Assembly (NCBI GenBank): GCA_942490945.1
Contig: CALNYZ010000017.1
Span: 62,001-126,000, forward strand
Direction of reading: 5' to 3'
Length of the DNA: 64,000 bases
Origin: CALNYZ01 sp942490945
GTDB lineage: Bacteria > Pseudomonadota > Gammaproteobacteria > UBA6429 > Thiohalophilaceae
A program made the position numbers and the translations under genes. Positions 42,725 to 50,030 of the stretch are shown in pieces. The notes beneath the pieces are model-generated. The model saw nothing but the letters and a program-made list of their open reading frames with translations, searched no databases and was not told where the DNA came from. Positions within the stretch are counted from its first letter, which is position 1. Each line of letters begins with the position of its first letter.

Positions 42725-43684
42725 ACTTTTCAGATTGTTAACCTGATTCCGAATTTTTCCGGCTAAAAACGAGCTGATATTTAGTGTTAATTCATCAACC
42801 AAACGTTGTCTCGATGCTTGTGTTGCCCATGCAATATGCGGCGTAATAATCAGGTTAGGTAAATCCAGTTTCAGTAGCGCGTTGTCTTCATCAGGCGGTT
42901 CTTTTTGCAAGACATCCAGACCCGCACCCGCAATTTCCCCGGACAGCAATGCGTGTTCAAGCGCTGTCTCATCAACCAATTCACCCCGTGCCGTATTGAT
43001 GAGAAATGCAGAACGCTTCATTAATGCCAGATGTCGAGCATTGATTATGTTTCGTGTCTCATCAGTCAATGGACAATGCAAACTCAACACATCAGATTCG
43101 GCAAAAACTCTTTCTAGCCTGGTGCGCGAAGGGTCATTTTTATTAACAAAGCTTTCGGCAATCAACACCTGCATTCCAAATGCTTTTGCCATCTGCACTA
43201 CGGCTTTGCCCAGTTCACCATAGCCAATAATACCAAGTGTCTTGCCTGAAAGTTCGGTCAGTTGATGGGCGAAAAAAGAGAAAAACTCGTTTTTCTGCCA
43301 TCTTCCGTTTTCAAGTGACTGGCGATATGCCAGTAAATTATTTGTCAATGCCAGTATGAGTGCAAACGTATGCTGCACAACTGCAGGAGTGGCATAGCCA
43401 CGGATATTACAAACCGGTATCTTGTACCTGGTTGCAGTATCGATCGCGATATTATTTACGCCTGTTGCTGCCGCACAAATCAGTTTGCATGATGATTTCA
43501 CAATATCCTGCTCTGAAACGATCACCTTATTGGTAACAATAATATCGGCCTGCTGTATCCTGAAAGACACTTCATCTGGAAGCGTATTGTGATGAAAAAT
43601 CCATTTAACAGGTATTGCTTCCAGTTGAGTGAAATCCAGATCGTCATTGTCAAGACTCCCTCTGTCCAATATAACGGCTTGCAT
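42719..43684 (-). CDS. D-2-hydroxyacid dehydrogenase (NAD-dependent)
   Basis: A 321-residue enzyme of the glycerate/phosphoglycerate dehydrogenase family. The start is the ATG at 43684 (MQAVILDRGSLDNDD). NAD-binding motif GIIGYGELGKAV (about 150), catalytic Arg in AATGVNNI downstream region and NTARGELVDE, and the acid/base His in TPHIAWAT. It interconverts a 2-keto acid and a D-2-hydroxyacid; closest by pattern to glycerate (hydroxypyruvate) reductase. That would suit the glyoxylate aminotransferase at 6 kb, but the substrate is not proven. Confidence 0.88.
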   Translation of the reverse strand: MQAVILDRGSLDNDDLDFTQLEAIPVKWIFHHNTLPDEVSFRIQQADIIVTNKVIVSEQDIVKSSCKLICAAATGVNNIAIDTATRYKIPVCNIRGYATPAVVQHTFALILALTNNLLAYRQSLENGRWQKNEFFSFFAHQLTELSGKTLGIIGYGELGKAVVQMAKAFGMQVLIAESFVNKNDPSRTRLERVFAESDVLSLHCPLTDETRNIINARHLALMKRSAFLINTARGELVDETALEHALLSGEIAGAGLDVLQKEPPDEDNALLKLDLPNLIITPHIAWATQASRQRLVDELTLNISSFLAGKIRNQVNNLKSL

Positions 43685-43797
43685 TATAATTCGACTCTCC
43701 ATGATTATTATTAAACCTACTGATAATGCACCTCGATAATGATATAGTACAATCTGTCAATTAAATTAGCTAACTGGCCGATTCACATAAATAAAGT

Positions 43798-44880
43798 ATG
43801 AACATTCCCTTCCAACACGACACGCAGCCTGTCACCGGAATACTGATTACCAACCTGGGGACACCCGACGCAGCTACTGCAAAGGCCGTGCGGAAATATC
43901 TGGCGGAATTTTTATGGGATCCTCGTGTCATCGACAAACCGCGTTGGTTATGGTGGCTGATTTTGCACGGCATTATCCTCAGGATTCGACCGGCCAAAGT
44001 GGCAAAAAATTATGCCAAAGTCTGGACGAAAGAGGGTTCGCCCTTGTTATGTATTTCAAAATTACAGCAAGCTCAATTACAAAAATCGCTAACCTACAAG
44101 TTTAATCACCCCGTTCATGTAGAGCTTGCCATGCGCTATGGCACACCAACTGTTGAACAGGCTTTGAAGAATCTGCGAAAACTGAATGTACAACGGCTAA
44201 TCGTCTTGCCGCTTTATCCGCAATTTTCTGCCACCACAACGGCATCAACATTCGATGCCATCGCACAGACATTCAAGCAATGGCGTTATCTGCCCGAGAC
44301 GCGTTTTATTCAGCACTATCACGATAACCCTGAATATATACAGGCCATTGCTGACAGCATTACTCAATATCAGACCGAGCACGGGATACCCGATAAATTA
44401 CTATTCTCATTTCACAGTTTGCCAGAGCGATATCTTTACGATGGCGATCCTTATTATTGCGAATGTCAGAAATCGGCTCGTCTTGTCGCAGAAAAACTGT
44501 CGCTCTCACCTGAACAGTGGCAAATCGCCTTCCAGTCCCGCTTTGGACCGGAAAAGTGGCTGGGTCCGTATACGGATAAAACACTACAGAGCTGGGGTGA
44601 ACAAGGCGTTAAGTATGTGCAGGTCGTGTGCCCAGGCTTTGCGGCCGATTGCCTGGAGACGCTGGAAGAAATTGCCATGCAAAACAAGGAAACATTTTTG
44701 CATGCTGGCGGTAACAAATATGACTATATACCTGCCTTAAACGCAGACGAACAGCATATCCACGCACTCGCTGACATTGTTGTTCAGACCTGTTCTGACT
44801 GGACAGGCTTGCCTGTACTCTCAGATGAATTATTGCAAGGTCGTGAAAAACGCGCTGCAGAATCAGCAAATAATTTATAA
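43798..44880 (+). CDS. hemH: ferrochelatase
   Basis: A 360-residue ferrochelatase that inserts Fe2+ into protoporphyrin IX, the final step of protoheme synthesis. Family start GILITNLGTPDAAT, GSPLLCIS loop, ELAMRYGTP, and the catalytic segment SFHSLPERYLYDGDPYYCEC with the conserved His. The later FQSRFGPEKWLGPYTD and VCPGFAADCLETLEEI segments are typical of proteobacterial HemH. Monocistronic, ended by the strong terminator at 44911. Confidence 0.97.
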   Translation: MNIPFQHDTQPVTGILITNLGTPDAATAKAVRKYLAEFLWDPRVIDKPRWLWWLILHGIILRIRPAKVAKNYAKVWTKEGSPLLCISKLQQAQLQKSLTYKFNHPVHVELAMRYGTPTVEQALKNLRKLNVQRLIVLPLYPQFSATTTASTFDAIAQTFKQWRYLPETRFIQHYHDNPEYIQAIADSITQYQTEHGIPDKLLFSFHSLPERYLYDGDPYYCECQKSARLVAEKLSLSPEQWQIAFQSRFGPEKWLGPYTDKTLQSWGEQGVKYVQVVCPGFAADCLETLEEIAMQNKETFLHAGGNKYDYIPALNADEQHIHALADIVVQTCSDWTGLPVLSDELLQGREKRAAESANNL

Positions 44881-44910
44881 ACTCCCTTTTAGTAAATTAT
44901 CGTTTCCATA

Positions 44911-44942
44911 AAAAAAGGCCACTTTAAAAAGTGGCCTTTTTA
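44911..44942. terminator. bidirectional Rho-independent terminator between hemH and soxB
   Basis: AAAAAGGCCACTT, a 4-nt loop, AAGTGGCCTTTTT: a 13-bp perfect stem whose ends give a T-run in both directions. It lies between the convergent hemH (stop 44880) and soxB (stop 44963). Confidence 0.92.
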
Positions 44943-44962
44943 TTCAGATTAATACAAACGTA

Positions 44963-46774
44963 TTAAATGATTTCACCCGCATAATCAGCAATACCTGGAT
45001 TGCCTTGTACACCAACAATCTTTGGCGTGTTGAACTTTTTAATGCGCGCAACTTTTTCTGCACGCAGGTATTCTGCAACCTGATCCCAGATTGGTGGACC
45101 TTCAGCTTTCGATCCCACCTGCGCCCAACCTGCAACCTTGTATTCTTTATCCGCTTCAACCACGGTACCGTCATCAAGTCGCATATCAATAATACGCTGG
45201 CCTTTCTTTTTCACAGGATCAATTGTGTAATCCAGACCGGCAACCCGAACCATATCACCACCTTGTTGATAGTAGGGATCTTCGTGGAAAATATTATCGG
45301 CAACGTCTTCCAGAATTTCCTTGATAAAGGCTCCGCTAATGGGTCTGGCATACGTTTCCGGATAGGTTAAACAGGTTTGATCCATCACATTTTCCATGGT
45401 GATCACATCACCATCAAGCACGGTAGTTCCCCAGCGGAAACCAGGTGACAGGGATATCTGCGCGTCATTGACCTTGATCAGTGCATCACATATCAATTGA
45501 TCGAAGGTGCCATTAAAGTTACCACGTCGATACATGGTTCCTTCTGCGATGGCGAGCTCTTCACGCAGTGTCTTTAAATGTGGTTCACGTACCTTGTTAA
45601 TATATGCGGTCATTTCAGCATCAGGTTCAAGCAGGTTTGAAAATACCGGTAACAAGCGATATTCAAAACCATTCACCTTGCCATTTTGTACATCAAACTG
45701 CATAACACCGAGGAACTTACCATTAGAACCCGCATTAGTTACCAGTGTCTTGCCACCTGGATTGGTAACCACAGTAGGTGCAGGCATACCATCATGTGTA
45801 TGACCACCGAAAATAGCATCGATGCCCGTTACTTCCGATGCCATCTTTAAATCCACATCCATGCCGTTGTGAGAAATAACGACAACAACATCCGGTTTTT
45901 CTTTGGCACGGACTTTATCAACCGTTGCCTGCATTTCACCTGGGCGAATACCAAAAGTCCAATGTGGAATAAAACGCTGTGGATTAGCAATAGGCGTGTA
46001 TGGGAATGCCTGACCGATTACAGCAACGCGTACACCGCCATCCATTTCCTTGATGGTATAGGGATGAAAGGCATTGCTCGTGTCTGCATTGAAGCCTTCA
46101 AAATCAGCAAACTCATAATCAAATGCAGCTTCTTCTTTAACATAAATATTATTCGCGACGAAATCACCTTTAAAATCCTTGATATTGGACAGTACTTCTT
46201 CGTCCAGATAGGTGAATTCCCAGTGACCGGTCATAACATCCACGCCTAACAGGTTACACGCGCCAACCATGTCTTTACCGCGTGTCCAGTAGGCTGTGCC
46301 GGAGCCTTGCCAGGTATCACCGCCGTCTAATAATAAGGTTTTCTTCGGTCCATGCTCGGCACGAATTTTTTTAACGAGGGTTTGTAAATGTGCAAACCCG
46401 CCTACTTTTCCATATTTTTTTGCTGCTGCATCAAAATCGAGGAAGGAGTATGCATGTGAAGCCAATGTATTTGGCTTGACACCATAGTGTTGCAATAATT
46501 TTTCACCCACAATATGTGGCGCCTGGCCGTACGCAGGACCAACACCTAAATTAACATTGGGTTCACGAAAATAGATTGGTAACAACTGCGCATGGCAGTC
46601 AGTAATATGCATGATTGTACAATTGCCGTATTTCGGAATGTTATACACATCCGCATCACTTGCCTTGGCAACTTCTTTCTTGCCACCATTGGTTTTACGA
46701 TCACAACCTGGCAACATGCCAGCAGCTGCAGCCATACCCATGACTTGCATAAATTCGCGACGATTAAGCGACAT
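44963..46774 (-). CDS. soxB: thiosulfohydrolase SoxB
   Basis: A 603-residue periplasmic SoxB, which hydrolyses sulfate from the sulfocysteine carried by SoxY during thiosulfate oxidation. Tat signal peptide (NRREFMQVMG, hydrophobic run to about 25). 5'-nucleotidase-like fold: HITDCHAQLLPIYFREP (metal and catalytic), GGDTWQGSGTAYWT, the SoxB-specific GHWEFTY in place of the 5'-nucleotidase GNHEF, and IFGGHTHDGMP. The size and these motifs separate SoxB from 5'-nucleotidases. No other sox gene is nearby. Convergent with hemH. Confidence 0.97.
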   Translation of the reverse strand: MSLNRREFMQVMGMAAAAGMLPGCDRKTNGGKKEVAKASDADVYNIPKYGNCTIMHITDCHAQLLPIYFREPNVNLGVGPAYGQAPHIVGEKLLQHYGVKPNTLASHAYSFLDFDAAAKKYGKVGGFAHLQTLVKKIRAEHGPKKTLLLDGGDTWQGSGTAYWTRGKDMVGACNLLGVDVMTGHWEFTYLDEEVLSNIKDFKGDFVANNIYVKEEAAFDYEFADFEGFNADTSNAFHPYTIKEMDGGVRVAVIGQAFPYTPIANPQRFIPHWTFGIRPGEMQATVDKVRAKEKPDVVVVISHNGMDVDLKMASEVTGIDAIFGGHTHDGMPAPTVVTNPGGKTLVTNAGSNGKFLGVMQFDVQNGKVNGFEYRLLPVFSNLLEPDAEMTAYINKVREPHLKTLREELAIAEGTMYRRGNFNGTFDQLICDALIKVNDAQISLSPGFRWGTTVLDGDVITMENVMDQTCLTYPETYARPISGAFIKEILEDVADNIFHEDPYYQQGGDMVRVAGLDYTIDPVKKKGQRIIDMRLDDGTVVEADKEYKVAGWAQVGSKAEGPPIWDQVAEYLRAEKVARIKKFNTPKIVGVQGNPGIADYAGEII

Positions 46775-47075
46775 CTAATTCTCCTCGTACTAATTAAGTT
46801 GTAATCAAGACAAAATCCGGTGATTGTGTGTTAATTACTCTCCGTATTGCGCAAGTATGCCACAGCTAACCTGCTGAAAAAACTATTGTTTAAAATCCCA
46901 ATTTAAGATGCTTGCCGAGCAAGAGCTGTACCAAGGCTTACTTTTTAAAAATTTTTCTTAATTGCCAATAGGTTATAGTCAATCAGAGTGGAATACTCCA
47001 ATTTTTTAATAAATTTATTGCGGCAAATTGCAGTTACGAGCTGCAATACGCAATAATCATATAAGTCACTTCTAA
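46775..47075. other. 301-bp intergenic region upstream of soxB
   Basis: This gap, between msrQ and soxB on the minus strand, is AT-rich and contains the soxB promoter region and the hairpin at 47018-47053. A TTTTTAAAAATTTTT tract lies near 46941. No ORF with a convincing start exists; a 73-residue frame from 47166 runs through msrQ and is a shadow. No RNA gene seen. Confidence 0.5.
47018..47053 (-). terminator. hairpin downstream of msrPQ
   Basis: A two-part inverted repeat: ATTGCAG/CTGCAAT inner arms (7 bp, 7-nt loop) and TTGCG/CGCAA outer arms, starting 22 bases after the msrQ stop codon. There is no compact U-run, so a Rho-independent role is likely but not certain. Confidence 0.5.
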
Positions 47076-47660
47076 TTAAGCTGTTTGACTTGCGCGTTTC
47101 GAGGAATATTTTAGTATTCTCACTGCCATGACAACAATAAAGACCAGCAAGTAGACACTCGGCCACCAGTAATCGGCTTTCACGAGTAAATAAAAATGCG
47201 CAATCCCTAACCCGGCTATCAAATAAACCAGTTTATGTAATTTGATCCAGTATTGCCTTAGTCTTTTTTGCATGCCACGAGTGGACGTGATAACCAGCGG
47301 CAAAAGCAGCAACCATGCCAGCATACCCAGGGTGATGAACGGACGTTTTTTTATATCAATCCAGATTTCGTTCCAGTCGAAAAACTGATCGAACCAGAGA
47401 TAGGTAAGAAGATGTAAACACGCATAAAAAAATACAAATAAACCCAGCATACGGCGAATCTTGATTGGCCAGGACTGCTTTAACAGATAACGTAGCGGTG
47501 TCATGCCAAGCGTTAACAATAAAAACCGCAGCGTCCATTCCCCGCTTTGCTGAGTAAGCGCAGTAAAAGGTTCAGGTCCAAGCCGGTCGGTGAAAAACTG
47601 GAAAATTAAATAACCGGCCGGTAAAAGTGCGGCGATAAAAACAGTGGGCTTTAACAGCAT
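47076..47660 (-). CDS. msrQ: heme-binding quinone-oxidising subunit MsrQ (YedZ)
   Basis: A 194-residue integral membrane b-type cytochrome that passes electrons from the quinone pool to MsrP. About five to six helices, with conserved histidines in RMLGLFVFFYACLHLLTYL and KLHKLVYLIAGLGIAHFY, the usual heme-ligand positions. Ferric reductase-like transmembrane family. Its ATG overlaps the stop codon of msrP by one base (TGATG), so translation is coupled. Confidence 0.95.
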   Translation of the reverse strand: MLLKPTVFIAALLPAGYLIFQFFTDRLGPEPFTALTQQSGEWTLRFLLLTLGMTPLRYLLKQSWPIKIRRMLGLFVFFYACLHLLTYLWFDQFFDWNEIWIDIKKRPFITLGMLAWLLLLPLVITSTRGMQKRLRQYWIKLHKLVYLIAGLGIAHFYLLVKADYWWPSVYLLVFIVVMAVRILKYSSKRASQTA

Positions 47661-48604
47661 CAGAAAAATTTACGCAAATCCATACCATCATATAAATGCG
47701 CGACCTGGTTTGCATAACCATTAAACATTTTTGTATCGCGTTTAAAAAATTCACCAATTCGGCGTTCACGACGCTGGCTCCAGCGTGGATGGTCGACATC
47801 TGGATTCACATTTGAATAAAAACCATATTCATCAGCGGCAGCCTGTGTCCAGCTACTGACGGGTTGCTGTTCGGTAAAGTGAATACTGGCAATAGACTTG
47901 ATACTCTTGAATCCATATTTCCACGGCACCATCAAACGTAATGGTGCACCGTTTTGATTGGGCAATACCTCACCGTATAAACCAACCACCAGCATGGTAA
48001 GCGGGTGCATGGCTTCGTCAATTCGTAAGCCTTCTACATATGGCCAATTCAGGATCGCCCGACGTTGACCAGGCATTTCACCTGGACGCAGCAAAGTTTT
48101 AAATTCAACATATTTTGCTTTTGATGTCGGGTTAAAACGTTTGATCAAGTCAGCGAGCGGAAATCCAATCCAGGGCACCACCATGGACCAACGCTCCACA
48201 CAACGAAAACGATATATTCGTTCTTCCAAGGTATGCGGCTTGAGTATATCTTCCAGCGAATAGGTACCGGGTTTTTCGATTTCACCGGTAATAGCCACAT
48301 TCCAGGGCGACGTTGTCAGTGTATGTGCATTTTTTGCCGGGTCTGTTTTGTCGGTACCGAACTCATAAAAATTATTGTAGGACGTTACCGCTGAGTACTT
48401 GGTGAGACTCTCATCGGTATTAAATTTTGTACTCTTGGTGTGTTCAATTGCTTTGTTTCCATAACCCGCCAGAGCGGCTGAAAACAATGCATGACTCCCT
48501 AATATGGCCAGACCGGTAGATTTGATAAACTCCCGACGTCGCATATAGAGTGATTTTGGTGTGATGTCAGACGATTTTAGATCGGTAGATTTTTTAATAA
48601 GCAT
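47660..48604 (-). CDS. msrP: periplasmic methionine sulfoxide reductase catalytic subunit MsrP (YedY)
   Basis: A 314-residue molybdopterin enzyme that repairs oxidised methionines in periplasmic proteins. Tat signal (RRREFIKSTG, hydrophobic run to about 45); the Mo-ligand Cys is in RFRCVERWSMVVPW. Sulfite-oxidase-type fold with the C-terminal segment RIGEFFKRDTKMFNGY typical of MsrP. First gene of the msrPQ pair; divergent from the unknown membrane protein at 48762. Confidence 0.96.
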   Translation of the reverse strand: MLIKKSTDLKSSDITPKSLYMRRREFIKSTGLAILGSHALFSAALAGYGNKAIEHTKSTKFNTDESLTKYSAVTSYNNFYEFGTDKTDPAKNAHTLTTSPWNVAITGEIEKPGTYSLEDILKPHTLEERIYRFRCVERWSMVVPWIGFPLADLIKRFNPTSKAKYVEFKTLLRPGEMPGQRRAILNWPYVEGLRIDEAMHPLTMLVVGLYGEVLPNQNGAPLRLMVPWKYGFKSIKSIASIHFTEQQPVSSWTQAAADEYGFYSNVNPDVDHPRWSQRRERRIGEFFKRDTKMFNGYANQVAHLYDGMDLRKFF

Positions 48605-48661
48605 AATATTTACTTTAGATGATATTTATAACGTATGTATCACAATTAACGACCTGTCTGG

Positions 48662-48684
48662 GCTAACATTGAGAGAAAGTTAGC
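48662..48684. promoter_or_regulatory. short inverted repeat upstream of msrP / unknown gene
   Basis: GCTAAC, 11-bp spacer, GTTAGC in the divergent gap between msrP and the gene at 48762. Could be an operator; the spacing does not fit any site I recognise. Weak evidence. Confidence 0.25.
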
Positions 48685-48761
48685 TATATGACCGGGATAT
48701 GATATATTTAGTTCATAATTTCTGGTCACATAATAAGCAATAAAAAAGATAACAATGACAT

Positions 48762-49391
48762 ATGGCGCAGCAGGCTAACAATACGTTTTATCAAAAGAAC
48801 CAGGCCACCGGGGAAACACGCACCTTTGAAATTTTCAACGAAAAGTATTTAAGAATTACCACACAACGATTATTACAAGAATCCACTTTTCAGTTTAATG
48901 TTGGCTTGCTTGAACCATGGCCGTCCCGGCATCGACAAATTTCTTATTTCTGGATGTTTGCCAGCCTGTATTTTGCCATTGCCACCGTCTCTTATATTGT
49001 CTATCTCTCGACACATATTTCCGCCGAATTAATCAGTGACAAGTTACTTGGTCAATTGCTTCCACTGGTAGTTATCTTCATCCTGTTGACACTCGCCGCG
49101 CTGGTGATGTTTTATTACAAGTCACCCAATGTTATGCAATTTCGTAGTCGCTATGGTGGCTGCGTTCTGGTCAGTTTGTTCTATAACAAACCCGATGCAA
49201 AACAATTTGAGCACTTTGTTGAGTATTTGAAAAATCGCATTCTGGCGACAAGTCAGAATATGAACATGGACAAACGCCGTATGTTGCTGATTGAAATGCA
49301 GGAATTAAAACGGTTGGGAAATGAGGGAATTCTTACCCTGTCAGATATCAAACAGGCTCAGATGCGCTTTGCGCAATTAAACTTTGCCTGA
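48762..49391 (+). CDS. hypothetical two-helix membrane protein
   Basis: A 209-residue unknown. The N-terminal 60 residues are soluble (TGETRTFEIFNEKYLRITTQ reads like a beta-rich domain), then two membrane helices (about 66-88 and 103-125), then a Lys/Arg-rich soluble C-terminal part (from about 130). Both ends would face the cytoplasm. The C-terminal MLLIEMQELKRLGNEGILTLSDIKQAQMRF resembles the SHOCT-type short helix pair that ends many bacterial membrane proteins. No function assigned; convergent with cheX. Confidence 0.65.
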   Translation: MAQQANNTFYQKNQATGETRTFEIFNEKYLRITTQRLLQESTFQFNVGLLEPWPSRHRQISYFWMFASLYFAIATVSYIVYLSTHISAELISDKLLGQLLPLVVIFILLTLAALVMFYYKSPNVMQFRSRYGGCVLVSLFYNKPDAKQFEHFVEYLKNRILATSQNMNMDKRRMLLIEMQELKRLGNEGILTLSDIKQAQMRFAQLNFA

Positions 49392-49422
49392 CTTACAGAT
49401 CCGTTAAAGCGGTTGATGTACA

Positions 49423-49887
49423 TTATTCTTCAAAACAAATTTCAACGTAAAAATCACCCACTTCTGTTTTAAACGGCAAGATAATTTTATTGCCGTTGGC
49501 CTTATGTTTTATCTGGTGGCCTTCACCAGTAACGATAACCGGTGTCGCCATACCGATGTCATAACCATTTTCCATCAGTTTGTTTTTTGCACCACCGGCC
49601 ACCATGTTGGTTACCTCACCAACCAAGTCGGTCACGGTCTCATCAATCTCGGTGATATCATCCCCTAACATGCGTTTAACCATCGCAAATACCACTTGCT
49701 TGGGAAAACTGATTGCCATGGAGCCGGCCACATTTTTACCTGACATGCCGATAATCCCGCTCACGTCACCCTGTGCGGTGGCATCTTTTTTCAGGCTGGG
49801 TTTTCCCGGCTGTGATTGCAGCATCGCCATGGTACCGAGCACATTACTAACCGCTTCCAGAAATGGATTAATAATCTCAACTTTCAC
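49423..49887 (-). CDS. cheX: CheX-type chemotaxis phosphatase domain protein
   Basis: A 154-residue CheX-family protein. The CheC/FliY/CheX signature ExxN is present in LVGEVTNMVAGGAKNKLME (about residues 92-95), embedded in the long helix that inserts into the CheY active site; a single such site is typical of CheX. It dephosphorylates CheY-P, ending the chemotactic signal. It lies alone; its own CheY partner is outside the window. Confidence 0.88.
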   Translation of the reverse strand: MKVEIINPFLEAVSNVLGTMAMLQSQPGKPSLKKDATAQGDVSGIIGMSGKNVAGSMAISFPKQVVFAMVKRMLGDDITEIDETVTDLVGEVTNMVAGGAKNKLMENGYDIGMATPVIVTGEGHQIKHKANGNKIILPFKTEVGDFYVEICFEE

Positions 49888-50030
49888 AAACTGTCCTTAG
49901 TACATTGTTCTAGTGCATTGATATTAGTGCATTTAATTACACGCTTATGAGAATAGTTATCGACAGGCGGAAGGGATTCTTGACCTCATGTAAATCAGAA
50001 GTGGACGGATAAAGAAGTGCTCAGTGCTGC

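Noticed and set aside
46975..47010. Small TGGA/TCCA hairpin followed by a T-run
   Set aside because: The stem is only 4 bp and no gene ends before it on that strand.
46945..47166. 73-codon frame on the minus strand between msrQ and soxB
   Set aside because: Overlaps msrQ in another frame and has no ribosome binding site or recognisable domain.
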